Origin: Calliphora vicina
Taxonomy: Eukaryota; Arthropoda; Insecta; Diptera; Calliphoridae
DNA length: 64,000 bases
Assembly: GCF_958450345.1 (NCBI RefSeq)
Contig: NC_088780.1
Coordinates: 97,972,226-98,036,225 of the forward strand
Direction: 5' to 3'
Positions 36,881 to 48,747 of this stretch are shown here, one piece after another. The stretch's first letter is position 1. Each line of letters begins with the position of its first letter. The notes beneath the pieces are model-generated. The model worked only from the letters and a program-made list of their open reading frames with translations. It was not told where the DNA came from and ran no database searches. Position numbers and translations under genes: made by a program.

Positions 36881-38599
36881 AAACTTAATGAAAGAGGATT
36901 TCGAATATTTGAAATAAGCTATACAAAAAGTATTTCACACTGAAAAGTTTGGCAGTAGGTTTTTGCTTATCTCAGACATTTATGATCTGATTATGATGAT
37001 TTTCATGTAGAAGCAACCAAAAATATTCAAAATTATTAAACATCTGTCAGATAAGTAGGGTGTCTGTAAAATACTTTTAGGTCTGTGTAAAAAATATTTC
37101 ACCAAATTTGCTTTTTTGTTTTTTTTTTTTTTATTAATGTGTTGATGACGTTATTTATTTATATTTGTTGCATTAAAAATTATATTCAGAAAATAAAAAA
37201 AAAAGAATGCTGCTGAATTGTGCTTTTTTGTGAAAACAAAAAATATATTTTTATAATTTCCTTAGCTAACAACAACAAAAATGTAATTTCAATGTCAAGG
37301 TTAGATTTAATGTTCCTTAACAATTTACGTTTCTCTATATAGCTACTCTCATAAAAGACAGGGACCCCTATGAATAAAAAATTGTATGTCTGTTAGACCT
37401 CCTACAACAAGTGAGTGAGGTTTTTTTTTTTGTATCACTACTTTTTAAATTTACATATAAAATAAGCAGCCCGCAAAAAAACAAATTATAATGTGTATTT
37501 GTATTTCAATTTTCTTTTTTGTTAATGGTATTTTTTTGTTTGTTTGTTAAGTGGCTGACTTTGTTTTAAAGTGTTTTTTTTAATATATTTTTTGCATAAA
37601 TTATAATCTTAATTTGAGTGAGCTTTCTTTTATAGAATAAAAATATTTTGATAATTTTATTTAATGAAATGTTTATTGATGAAATGCATATGTTTTTTGA
37701 AAGATATATTTAAATTAAGTGAACATTTTTAAGAAACTAAAGGGAGGTCAGTTTAAAAATAATAAAAATTTTGAAATAGCTTACATATGTATGTTTAATT
37801 AAACAAATAAAAATATTGGAATAGGTTATAGTAAAACTCTAACTATAGTATTTAAAGAAAATGTTTAAAATTTCCTTTTTTTCTATAACATTTTTATTCA
37901 CCTTTTAACTTTTTTTCAAAAACGGGTTATTATTTAAAAAATATATATAAATCATTATAAATTTCTATTTTATTGTAATTTTATGGCATTTACAGCCTTG
38001 TGTATAACAATTTCAATACAAAATATATCAAAAATAGATATTTCAATACCTATATTTGCGAAAATAAAAATAAAACACAAAAAATTAATCGTTAACTTTT
38101 GAAATATATTCAAATAAAAACAATAATATTATTTAAAAATATGCTGATTAACAATTCTAACCGCTATACAAAAAAAAAAAAACAACAACTAAATCAAAAT
38201 GTTTATTTTAATTTAAACTGGAATTAACTTTTGTTATTTGGTTTCATTTGTATTAGTTTCGAAAATTTAATGCATTTGTTTACTTTTATATGGGTGACTA
38301 TTTTTTTGCGAAATGTTTTATTTATATTTTTTTTGTATTTATTTTAATTTACAAAAAAACTCAAAAAAGGAAGTGGAAACGCATTTAATTTGCATAAGAA
38401 TGATTAAGATGAGTATGACAAACCAACACGCTTCAGTGAAAATGATTTAATTAAATCAGTTGTGGAGTTTGGTTTAAATATTTCAGCTATAAACAAAGTT
38501 ATATATTAAATTAAATATTTGAAATAAGGTAACAAAATTTTAGCAATATTCAAACTAAATTTTCTTATTCAAATACTTATTGTATTGAAAATGATCTCA
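36881..38599. other. AT-rich intronic sequence
   Basis: No gene is seen. 36930-37060 carries a faint resemblance to the TATACCC family (TTATCTCAGACATTTATGAT). The remainder is homopolymer-rich. Confidence 0.35.
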
Positions 38600-38850
38600 T
38601 TATGAAGCAACTGTTAAAAAATTAATTCCTTATTGAATCATTAAAATTTCCTTGAATTCAAATCCATTACAAAATATGTATCATTAAAAATGTAAACAAA
38701 AACCAAACTGAATGAAGAAAAAATATTTTAATTCAATTTGTATTAGATTTGAATTAAAAAACATTTTAATCATTCAAAGTTTGAATGAATTCTGTTATGA
38801 ATAAATTCCATTACGAATTAATTCAACGATGAATGAATTCGATTTAAATA
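38600..38850. repeat. GAATTAATTC-rich repeat, copy 2
   Basis: The element shares TTATTGAATCATTAAAAT and CCATTACAAAAT with 35700-35900 and ends in GAATTAATTCAACGATGAA. Self-complementary GAATTC/GAATTAATTC steps suggest a foldback element. Confidence 0.5.
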
Positions 38851-39039
38851 AAAGCCTTTAAATAAAGCTAAAGAATTTGATGTTGTTATTAGATTTATGG
38901 AATGAATGGCTGACATTTTTTAATTCTGAATTAATTTTTTAGTGCATTGTTTTTAAAAAATATTTGCAAACCTTTGTAATTGTAAATTTTTATCAAATTT
39001 TGACTAAAATCTATGCGTTTTAATTAATATAAAGAAAGG

Positions 39040-39730
39040 TATAAAGAGAAAATATAATTAAAAGAGTTATAAAAATTTGGAAATATAAAAAACTACCAGA
39101 ATTTCTATATTTTTCTCAAGTTCGAATTTTGTTCGAAAATTTTCGAACTATATTTTTTACGAAAATTTATTCTAATTAATTAAAAGAGCAATAAAACTTT
39201 AGAAATATAAAAAATTACCAGAATTTCTATATTTTTATCAAGTTTGAATTTTGTTCGAAAATTTTCGAACTTTCCGAATTTATTATTTTTGAATAAAAAT
39301 TTAGTATTTTTTAATAAAAATGTGTTCTAATTAATTATAAGAGCAATAAAAATTTAGAAATATAAAAAATTGCCTGAATTTCTATATTTTTATCAAGTTT
39401 GGTAATTTTCGAACTTTCAGAATTTAGTATTTTTGGAATAAAAATGTATTCCTATTAATTAAAAGAGCAATAAAATTTTCAAAACATAAAAAATAACCAA
39501 ATTTTCTATATTTTTCTCAATTTAAAATTTTGTTTGAAAATTTTCGAACTTTCAGAATTTAGTAGTTTTGAATAAAAATGTATTCCAATTAATTATAAGA
39601 GCAATAAAAATTTCAAAACATAAAAAATACCCAATTTTTTTTATTTTTATCAAGTTCCAATTTTGTTCGAAAATTTTCGAACTTTCAGAATTTAGCAATT
39701 TTTATGAAAATGTATTCCAATTAATGAAAA
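39040..39730. repeat. Tandem repeat, about five units of 120-160 bp
   Basis: Each unit has AAAGAGCAATAAAA, AATATAAAAAATTACCAGAA, TTTCTATATTTTTATCAAG and TTCGAAAATTTTCGAAC. Units start at about 39057, 39180, 39340, 39463 and 39596 and differ by point changes and indels. Confidence 0.8.
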
Positions 39731-40015
39731 TATAAAAATGTAACAACAAAATTCATAAAAAATTTCAAAATTATATATGTAGTAGTTTAAAAACAAAAAT
39801 ATAAAATTCGAACATAGAATTTGAAATTTCGAACTTCGATTTTAAATGTAAACGTAAGCTGTAATAGATTTTAATACAATTTTGTATGAAAGTTATTGAT
39901 TTTTATATAATTTTATCCGGTTCGAACATGTTCGAACTTTAAAAATTTTGTAATTTTTTTGAAAATAAATTCTAATTAATTTATAATAAAAACTTAATAG
40001 AATACAAAAATATAG

Positions 40016-40155
40016 AGGCTGATTCAGTCTGAAACAAGAAATGAAATCAATTTTAAAATATTTGTATGAAAATCACTCAGTTTTTAAATAATTTTTGAGT
40101 GTTTTTCATACAAAAATTTTCAAATTGTTTTTCTGTCGTGTTTCTGAATCAGGCC
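40016..40155. mobile_element. MITE family F, copy 1
   Basis: The left part GGCTGATTCAGTCTGAAACA and right part TGTTTCTGAATCAGGCC are inverse. The inner arms (TTTGTATGAAAATCACTCAG and inverse) pair as well. The inner arm is shared with the element at 43822-43955, suggesting one family with changed ends. Confidence 0.65.
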
Positions 40156-40460
40156 CATAATTTCGAACTTTGAAATCCTTTTGCATACAATTTTCAAGTT
40201 AAAATAATTTGGTAAAAGAAATGACAAATACTTTCTTTGTTCGATTAATTTTACTAAAGGTAAAATCTTGAAACATTTTACTAGATCCAAACCAGTTTTG
40301 ACTTAGATCTCAAAAATTTATGGGCTGACTTGTTTGATTTTAATTCTATCCGTTATTTAGAAACTTTCTGAAGTTAATTTTTGTGTTAAAAACCTTTCTA
40401 ATTTGTTAAATTTATTTTACAAATTCTGATTTTTTTAAATAAAGAAAAAAATTGTATCTC
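40156..40460. other. Intronic sequence just inside the hdc donor
   Basis: A decayed TATACCC-family remnant is suggested by TTAGATCTCAAAAATTTATG and ACTTTCTGAAGTTAATTTT at 40300-40380. Nothing else was recognised. Confidence 0.35.
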
Positions 40461-40461
40461 C

Positions 40462-40467
40462 ACTTAC
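40462..40467 (-). other. hdc: Splice donor of hdc coding exon
   Basis: On the minus strand the exon ends ...GTACG and the intron opens GTAAGT, a perfect dipteran donor. The reading frame runs into TAA two bases later, as expected if translation does not continue unspliced. The exon leaves two bases (CG) of a split codon. Confidence 0.85.
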
Positions 40468-42140
40468 CGTACTCTTTCGGAATAGATTTCAACTTCTTTA
40501 ACTTTTTGCTGTAGCAACAATTGTTGTTGCTCGAATGGTGTTAATGGGTGTTTCAAGCCAACAACACCGTTTGATAAAATATTAGCACATTGCTGTTGCT
40601 GCTGCTGTTGCTGCTGATGTTGTTGTTGTTTAATCAATAAAGCTGCTGAAGCATTTGTAATTATTGCATTGCTATTGATATTGTTGTTAACATTTGTTGT
40701 AACGTTGCTGTTGTTGTTGGTATTGTTACCCAACAAACCAGACGATTGCAAACCATTTAAAATGTTTTTAGTCAAAGAAACAGCATTAACCGTAGATTGT
40801 TGCAAAAGATTCGAATGCAATTGATGTTGGGGCAACTGCAGTTGTGGGTTTGTTAGACCATTTTGGTTGGCATGATAGAAACCATTCATATTAAAATTTT
40901 GCAAATTATTCAAAGGAGTTTGAGCGGTTGACAGATCTCCCGAGGAGAATGAAATGGCTGAGGGAGAAGTAGAGCCACTGTTATTAGAGGCTGAGGAGAT
41001 GCTATTGGTGCGAGGACGTAGATCCAAGCCCAAGATATTATTTTGCCCATTTAACAAATTGTTAAGGGAGTTTACCACATTTACTGGTAGTTCCGCGTTT
41101 GAGGAATTTTGATTTTGAAGAGTTTGGTTAATTTGTTGCGAAGTACCATTTTGATGTAGACCCGAACCAATGACACCAACATTGCTGTGATTGTTGCTAG
41201 TTGTTTCATTCAAGTTTAACGATTTATTGATTTGCAAAGGTTCTGGGGTGGAATTGCTAGAGCCATTCATTTGCTGAGTTTGACCATTGACATGACCATT
41301 TGTCTGCAAAGGAGCATTAGCTTTAGTATTCTGCTGCTGTTGTTGCTGCTGCTGCTGACGATTGCGTTTATTCTTCTTTTTCTTTTTATCCTCATCTTCT
41401 TGGTTACTGGAGCCATTCATTATTCTTTGACCATTTAGGAATTGAGCAGCTTTGGGAGCCACCCATTCTAGATCTTTACGCAAATGACCTCTGCTGCATT
41501 TACAACCGCACACTTTGTACACCAAATCATAGCCCTTCTTAGTCCACAAGTTTTGAGCCTTCTGGCGATCCGACCAGGAACGTGCCCTACCACCCATGGT
41601 CTTAAGAGTTTGCAGTACCGTTTGCTCCCAGGCCTCGAAACATTCTCGATGCATGTATTGGCCCACATTGCAGTTCTCATTGTTACAAATCACCTTAATG
41701 CATTCGGTTAGATCCTCCAAATTGATTAAATCCGTTTTGAAACAATCGCCATTGGGATAACAGCAACGTACAAATTGTTCGCCTCCTGATTTATTATGAT
41801 TCGGAGTTACATTGCTATTGTTGTTGTTGTTGGTATTGTTGGTGTTGTTACTATTGCTATTGACGGCCGTTTGCATGGGCGACATAGTGAAGCTGCTGCT
41901 GTTGCTATTATTGCCACTGTTAATGCTAGAACTATTAATTTCTGGATGTTCGTTTAAATTAAAAAACTGCTGATTGAATAATGCTGCTGTTGCAGAGGAA
42001 TGCGAATTTGTGTTAACAACAAAAGATGCTAAAGTATTCGCTTGAAGTTGCTGGTTAGGCTGCTGCTGTTGCTGGTGGTTAGGCTGTTGGTTGACAATAT
42101 TTCCAGTATTATGATTGCGACGTGGCGCCATAAGTAGCAT
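40468..42140 (-). CDS. hdc: Headcase, first coding exon
   Basis: This encodes the N-terminal 557 residues of Headcase (HECA family), a cytoplasmic regulator known in Drosophila from adult progenitor cells, tracheal branching control and, with Unkempt, growth signalling. Residues 121-230 form the conserved Cys/His headcase domain: Cys126, 127, 133, 147, 152, 157, His164, Cys167, then Cys211, 213, 215 and His219, with the GGRARSWSDRQKAQNLWTKK segment between. A basic run at 252-261 may be a nuclear signal. Asn-, Ser- and Gln-rich linkers surround it, with poly-Gln at 262-270 and 505-517. Two in-frame ATGs exist, at 42140 and 42131 (MAPRRN); the first has the better A-rich context, the second may match the family start. 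The exon ends at a GT donor, so the C-terminal half is missing here. Drosophila hdc uses stop-codon readthrough; that region is outside the window. Confidence 0.95.
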
Positions 42141-42157
42141 TTAATTTATTAGTTTTT

Positions 42158-42172
42158 CTGGTATTCAAAAAA
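42158..42172 (-). other. hdc: Candidate splice acceptor before the hdc start codon
   Basis: On the minus strand TTTTTTTGAATACCAG precedes the ATG by 17 bases. A T-rich tract followed by CAG is a reasonable fly acceptor, so the start codon may lie near the 5' edge of exon 2. There is no transcript evidence. Confidence 0.4.
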
Positions 42173-43821
42173 ATGTTTTACAAATTTTTTTCAAAGTCTG
42201 CAAAATAATTGTTTTTTAGTTTGAATTATTATGAATCATTTGTCAGTTTTTAAATTGAAAACATTTTTTTTTTTTGGATTTCTTTAAAAATTTTATAGCT
42301 GTTTGAAACTTAGAAAGTTTTCTTGTGTTTTTATTGTATTTCAAATTAATTTTTGAAATATTAAGTTTTTTTTTAAAAAACTAATGATTTTTTTACATTT
42401 TCACTTTTTTTTAAGGAAATTAAAAAAATTTATTTGCTGCTTTTAAGAATTGTAGAAAATTTCAGTTTCACTCTTTTAGCACAATACATTGAGCTATAGT
42501 TTTCAATTTTTTGAGGTTTTTTTTATTTAAAAAGATTTGAAATTTTAAGATTTATTAGTTTTTTTTATTTTGTTTATTGAAATTAACACTTTAGGTTAAA
42601 TATTTTAAATTGTTTTGTTGTTTTTAAATGTTCAAAATTGTTTGGTTCTTTTAATAAAGACTTGTTTTTTAAGTTTCAAAGAAATTTCTAAATTATTGTT
42701 AATCCTTGTGGTAGAATTTTTAGGTTTCCTTTGATTTCTATTCAAAATTTACTTCGATTTAGTGATGTTTTTGGGAGTTTTTATTTTATTTATTTGCAAA
42801 GGTTTTTTATTTAGAAAAATGTTTATTTCGTTAGGTTATCAGTTATTAATAGTCTTGATATCTGTTTTAATAAAGAAAATAGGGCATTAGTTATTTTAAA
42901 ATTAATCAAACGTTGTAATTTCAAAATTGAAATTTTAAATGAAATTGTTTTTGGATGATTTGCTCTAAAATTTTAAAAATGTCCTACAATTAAAAAATCG
43001 TTATGCCCATTCTTTTCAAATTGGTTTTATTACTGACAAACTTGCAACAATTTAATAAAAATGTTTCAAGATTAACGATTTTTTAAGCAAATACTTAAAT
43101 TAATAATATAAAATGTTTATTGAGGGAAATAATAAAAAAAAACTATTTAATTAAATACGTTTGGTCTAAAACATTCAAGCAGAAATTATATAAAACTAAT
43201 TTTTAAATTGTATTTTTTTTTAATAATTCATAAATTTTTAAAGTTTTTAAACTTTGAAACATTAGATTATGGAATTTTTCAAAATCAAAGAATTTGTTAA
43301 ACAAATTTTAACTTTAAACTTTTAATTTTTTTTATTTTTAATGAAAATTAATTTTTTCTAAGGGCAATATGTCAAAAATATTGTTTTATTGGAGTCCCTA
43401 GAGTTTGAAAATATGTACGTACCTATTTATAAAATAAAAGGGACTTTTTTAAAATCACTTGGAAAATGGCATAGTTGCTTCTTCAACCATTTTTAATTTT
43501 CTTCACGCTCTAAGTTGGTCGTGAGGTGGTAAAATATTTTATTCTTATTTTATTGAAAAATTATGCTAAAGTAGCTTTTAAAAACTCGCAAGTAAATAAA
43601 AATCAATTAAAAAATGATTGAGTAATCCATATTTTTAGGTCTTTTCATAAAAATGCCTACTTCATAAAGAAAACATTAGTTGATATGATTTTCCTTAGTT
43701 GGGGAGCATTTTGCAATAGATTTTTACAAATATGTTTCTGTTTAAAAGGTAAAAATAATATCTTTCAAACAAAATAAACAATTTAAGAAGTAGTTTCTAA
43801 GGAACATATTTATGTTTTAAG

Positions 43822-43955
43822 GCCTGTTTCACGATGTCGAAAGAAAAATGATTCGAACAAATTTGTATGAAAACTATTCGAAAGAATTTAAAAAACTGAG
43901 TGATTTTCATACAAATTTTTACGATAAATTTTTCTTTCGATATCGTGAAACAGGC
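43822..43955. mobile_element. MITE family F, copy 2
   Basis: The ends GCCTGTTTCACGATGTCGAA and the inverse of TTTCGATATCGTGAAACAGGC-type sequence form a 22-bp inverted repeat. Inner arms share GAGTGATTTTCATACAAA with copy 1 at 40016-40155. It is 134 bp and non-coding. Confidence 0.75.
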
Positions 43956-46734
43956 AGTTAAAGTTTTATCTTTAAGAATAACGATATTTCACTAAAACGA
44001 AGTTATCGAGAAATACTGTAAGTATTTGCATTCTCTAAGGACTCCAATAAAACAGAATAGTTCACTTTTGTATCACCGTGTAAGTAATAGAAAAAATAAA
44101 TTTATCAGATTTATGATTAATGAAAAATAGTTGTTCAAATTTCAAAAAACTCTTCAAATAATAAGAAAACAATTAAAAATAAATTAAATAATTTTAGATT
44201 ATTTTAATCACATTGTTTTGAAAATTTTGAATTTTTTACTGAAAATTAATTAATTTTAAACAAAATATTAAAAATATTTGACAAAATTATTAAATTTGAG
44301 TAATTTTCATAAAAAAAATTTATGTTAAAAGTTTGAATTTATTTAATTTTCATCATATGAAATCATTTTAAATAAAATTAATAATTTTACAATATTTTTT
44401 AGAGTTTTTTAAATTTTTTTAACCAAATCTATTATTATTTTTCCTAAAGTGTTGAATAGTAATAGCTGTAGAAAAAAATCGTTTAATTCAATAGATATGA
44501 ACTGTTCCAATAAAAAAATCATAATTTCTGCTTAAATTTCTATAAAGATTTAACTGAGAATTAATTTTAAAGGATTAACGGTTTTGAACTTTGGAATTTT
44601 TAGCTTTTTTCTAGACAATTCATTTAGAAACATTTATTCTTAAACGTTTTTGTATTCGAAAATTTTTAAACTATTAAAATTTTGTATAAAGGAATTGCTA
44701 ATTCAGCAACAAAAACTTTTTTTAATTAAATAATTATCTTTCTAATTTTTCAAATATTTTTTCCAGAATAGGTTATTCAAGTTTGGAATTTTTGTAATTT
44801 TTTATAAAAAAAAAAGAAGTCCTAATTCATTTTTGGAATGATATAATGGATATTTTACAATATTTAATAAAAATTTTGTAGACAATTTGTATGAAAATAC
44901 CATAAAAATTGGAAAAAAACAAATTTTAGATACGTAACACTTAACTTTGATAATTATTTAATTTCATAAATTAAATTTGAAATGATAGGTATCAATGAAA
45001 ATTGAGAGATTTTGCCCACGAATAATTAAAACAAAATATTTTTTTAATATTTTATTCGAAAGTTAAAATTATTTGTAGATTTACTATTAATATGTTTATA
45101 ACAAAATCTTGTATGTTTTAAAAACAATACAATTTTCGATTTTTTTTTTTTGGAAAATATTGGATACCAAGCAGTAGGTAGAAAAATATTTCAGAATCAT
45201 ATTTAAACCGAAATAGGTATATCGGTACAAACTTGGAATTGGATTAAAAATACATTTTTACATAATCCAGCTTAAATTGAAGATGACAATTTCTTATATC
45301 GCCTAGTAGGTTAGGTAAAGTGAAAAATTTTAATATTTAAAAAAAAATCTTGTAATTTTCATTTAAAACCATTTTTGCTAAAAACATTTATGTACAATGA
45401 ATTATTATTCGCAAAATTTTAATCTCCACTTTTTTAATTAAAAAAAATCTATTCCATTCTTCATAATTAAAACCAGCCATATGCTGGAAAAAAAATTAAA
45501 AATTGCTAACACTTTGTCTAACAACAAAAAAAGCAACATTTTTTATAAACACTCTCATAAATAACAAAAACAAAATATATTAATAAATGATTTCCTTTTT
45601 GCACCCACTTAAATTTGTTGGCCAATTTTTGAGACATAAATTGTTAATATTTTGCTTATACCTGTAAAATTAAATAAAATTTTTACGAAAAAATCTACTA
45701 GGAGATTTTTCTTCTTCTTTTTGTACTCAATGACTGCATCCAAAAACAATTTCAATTTTTTATTTATTTCTCAATTATTTACTTTGCTGTTATTTAATGT
45801 GTTTGTTGTTTTGTTGTAGATGTTCTTGTTGTTGTTGGTATGATTATTATTGCTTTTGCTCAGTCTCTGTCATAAATTTACAGTTATTTTTGTGTGTGTG
45901 TATATTATATAGTGTTGTTGTATAATTGTTTTTGTAGACGTTTTAATATTAATAATTCTGCTTCTTTTTTTTTATGTAGACAAAATTAATTTTGTTCAAT
46001 TATTTTGTTTGTTTGTTGTTTATTCTTTAGATTTTGCACAATTTGTTTATGGTATTATTTATTTGATTATAAAAGTTTTATTTTGTAACATTATTTATTA
46101 TAAAAAAAGTTTTGTTTTTATTATTTTTGTAATTTTCTCAAAATAAAACGAATTTTTGTTTTATTTCTTGTGGTTTTAGTTAAGGTAAAAAAACACTGCT
46201 TTTTATTTTTTCTTTTACTTGTTTTTTGGTTTCTTCTTTTTAATTAAGAACTTTTTATTAGAAAGATTATACAAAAAAAAACAAGAAATTGTTGTTTTCT
46301 ATACAAAATAAAATTTCTTTTCTAGTCGGAAATTCTTGTTCTTTATTTTTTTGCACTTCAAAAATGTAGTTGAACAAAAAAAAATACACTTTTTGTTGTT
46401 TTTCTTTTTTTTTCTTAACGTGTTCCGAACTCTCACATTCAATACAACTTGTTCAGCAGAAAGCGAAATTCATACTAAAAATTTCACACAAGAAAAATCG
46501 TGAATGAAGCCAGCGAACGCGTACAACCGCAGCAACTTGAATGGAAGAGGAGGAAACAATAAAAACAACAACATTAGCAGCAGTAGTCGGATTCAAATAA
46601 CCGCACAACGTCAACGCTACGTTGCCAAAGGTTCCCTTCAAACATGTGTATTGCGCCGGTCTTTAATCGAACATGTTTTGCAAATACAAGCGAACGTACG
46701 AGCGAACAAACATAGAAAAAACACCAAACAAACA

Positions 46735-46765
46735 AAGCTCTCTCTCACTCTGTCTCTTGTGTTTT
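46735..46765 (-). promoter_or_regulatory. GAGA-type tract
   Basis: CTCTCTCTCACTCTGTCTCT on the plus strand reads as GAGAG repeats on the minus strand. GAGA-factor sites of this kind are common near promoters of fly developmental genes. It lies just downstream of the candidate first exon of hdc. Function is inferred from composition and position only. Confidence 0.3.
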
Positions 46766-46933
46766 TATTGTTTTTGTTAGCCAGGGAAATTGTTCAACAA
46801 AAAACTCTCTGCCACTGGCAGTGGCAGTGGGGGTTCTCAACTCACTCTACTTTTCTTATTGGTGTTTGTTTCCAATTCGTATATTTTCAATATTTCTGTG
46901 CGTTTTAGGGGTGGCAGTTCACAATATTCGATG

Positions 46934-47260
46934 ACTCACCCTTAAGTTTTCAAGTTTAAGTTTAGAAAAAATTGAATTTTTAGAATTTTCCTTGTAGTTC
47001 AAGGTTTCTTATTGGAGTTTGAGTTTAAGGTTGGATTGGTTGGTGTGGTGGCAGTGTTCTTTTCCCTTATCTTCACTTGTGTTTATTGTGAATTTTTGGC
47101 GCTAAATTCATTTTTCTTTCGTTTTTTTTTTTGACTGGTGTAGTTGGAAAAACTTTCTTTTTTCGTTGCTGGTTTTTCCAACTGGCGGGGTTTGCCAAAT
47201 CCCTTGATTATGTTGCGTTTTCAGTCACAGTTCGACTGTGATAGCGCATGGATTTGCGCT
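46934..47260 (-). promoter_or_regulatory. hdc: Candidate hdc first exon with promoter edge
   Basis: On the minus strand this stretch is A- and CAA-rich like fly 5' UTRs, without strong homopolymers. It ends CTTAAGG at 46940 followed by GTGAGT, a strong donor. Upstream, near 47220-47240, an imperfect initiator-like CACAGTC sits within the hairpin TCACAGT TCG ACTGTGA. A TATATT lies roughly 45 bases further up. The two small ORFs nearby are on the wrong strand or lack domains. Transcript start data would decide; this is a proposal from composition and splice signal. Confidence 0.35.
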
Positions 47261-47661
47261 GTTTGGTGAAAATTTGGAAATATATTGTTGTTTGGAAAAG
47301 TATTGTTTGTTGTTTTAGGTTGTTGAGCAAAAATGAAAATACGTAAATTTTCTTGGGGCATCCATCTACATAAAAGAATTTTATTTTGTAGTATAGAAAG
47401 TTTTTGTGTTTCTTTTTAAGAATTTGCATAATATATGAGAATTAATAATAATTCTATAAGAAATCGTTTAAATTAAAATGCTCTTTAAAATTAAAAAAAT
47501 AAAAAAAACTTATTTGTGGTTTAGGCTTAATGATTGGAGAATTAATTACTCTTGACTTCAATTTTTAATTTTATAAAAGGTTTTTAAAACAGAATTTACA
47601 TACAAAATTGGTTTTATAAACCTATAGTTAATTTAAAAATTGATTATAAATCAATATACAT
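47261..47661. other. AT-rich sequence upstream of hdc
   Basis: Nothing was recognised. It would include the proximal upstream region of hdc if the candidate first exon is right. Confidence 0.35.
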
Positions 47662-47752
47662 AAACAGTTTATAAATTTATCAAAGGTTTATAAAACAAAT
47701 TTTGTATAGAAATTTTGTTTGATAAACCTTTGATAAATTTATAAACTGTTTA
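47662..47752. mobile_element. Short hairpin element
   Basis: Arms of about 38 bp start AAACAGTTTATAAATTTATC and run through AAAGGTTTATAAA with their inverse, leaving a loop of about 12 bp. A related, decayed arm lies just upstream (47580-47650). Probably a MITE; no clear target duplication. Confidence 0.65.
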
Positions 47753-47916
47753 CGCATATGGGGGAAGGGCTTTATTCCTTAAATTTGAATGAACTCGTGC
47801 CATAATCATACTTATTTAAATTAAAAATTTCTCCATAAAATTTATAACTATAATTTTGAAAGTGAATTTTTATTTATAGCAATAAAATTTAAAGATATAA
47901 AATTATGTTGATTTTT

Positions 47917-48035
47917 TGAGGAGCCGCAGAACAAAAGGTACTTTTTTGAAAATTTAAAAATTTTGGGAAATTGATTTTTTTCTAGAAGATTTCAGCCCAA
48001 ATTCGAAAAAGTACCTTTTATTCTGCGGCTCCTCA
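47917..48035. mobile_element. MITE family C, copy 2
   Basis: The 119-bp element has TGAGGAGCCGCAGAACAAAA at the left and its inverse at the right, with the same AAGGTACTTTTTTGAA arm as copy 1 at 6376-6509. The inner TCTAGAAGATTTCA is shared in inverse orientation with copy 1. Confidence 0.8.
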
Positions 48036-48747
48036 TTTGTTATAATTAATGTAATGGTTAGTTTATTTGAAAGTTTGCAGTCCTAGTTTTCCAATTTTTT
48101 ACAACTTCTGTAAATAAAATCAATAATAATTTTTACACATACATACATATTTAAAAATAGAGTATAGTCAGACATATTTAAAAAAGAAGAATTTCTTAAA
48201 AATGTTCTGCTAAGAAAAAATTTCATGAATTTTTTCATAAATTTTATGAATCGAATACAGAAACCACATTTGTAATTGCATTGTATTGTAAAATCAAGAA
48301 AAAAAAACAATTTTAAGAAAAAATTTCATCAAAGTTTTCAAATCACGAAAATTTAAAAAAGTGTCTTTTAAATTCTACTGGAATTGTAATGACATATTAA
48401 GCATTAAAATCAATTCATAAACTCAATGTTCTCAATTAATTCTTTTATTATTAAATTTTTGTTTGAATAATTTTTTGAGAAGAATTTAATTTCATAAACA
48501 TTTTAAAATTCCGAATTTTTTTATTTTTCAGGTCTAGGCGGATTGAGATTTTTGGAAATAAAGTTTTTAGTTTGGAATTTATTAGATGTAATTTATTTAA
48601 TGTTCGTAGAAACAATTTGAGCAAACTATGTACATATTATGAAAGATATTTCTAAAAATTAAATAAAGTCAAGGTAAAAATCGAAAATTTCAAAATTAAA
48701 AATTAAATAAATATTAATCTATAAGAGATAACTTAGTGAAATAAATA
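48036..48747. other. AT-rich sequence, nothing recognised
   Basis: No gene or repeat was recognised. The minus-strand ORF at 48083-48310 is F/K/N-rich without a domain. Confidence 0.4.

Larger units (their letters stand above)
1..40467 (-). other. hdc: Giant hdc intron, downstream end outside the window
   Basis: The donor at 40467-40462 opens an intron with no matching headcase exon anywhere down to position 1. All longer open frames here are satellite, transposon or chance frames. None shows the conserved headcase middle domain expected downstream. The intron is therefore at least 40.4 kb, or the gene is broken; the first is much more likely given the intact exon and donor. Confidence 0.65.
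42173..46933 (-). other. hdc: Candidate 5' UTR intron of hdc, AT-rich
   Basis: There is no gene in it. It contains one inverted-repeat element (43822-43955) and otherwise long homopolymer and AT tracts, with (TTG)n patches at 45780-46000. If the donor at 46939 and acceptor at 42158 are used together, the intron is about 4.8 kb. Alternatively part of this could be transcribed 5' UTR. Confidence 0.4.

Noticed and set aside
1..40467. Further hdc exons in the intron
   Set aside because: I looked for minus-strand coding blocks resembling the headcase middle domain and found none; a very short exon could still be missed.
41232..41711. ORFs on either strand inside the headcase exon
   Set aside because: They are shadows of the hdc frame in other frames, explained by its codon and repeat composition.
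46504..46908. 134-residue plus-strand ORF opposite the hdc leader
   Set aside because: It is Asn/Ser/Arg-rich low-complexity sequence followed by hydrophobic tract with no domain; most likely an antisense frame of promoter or UTR-like DNA.
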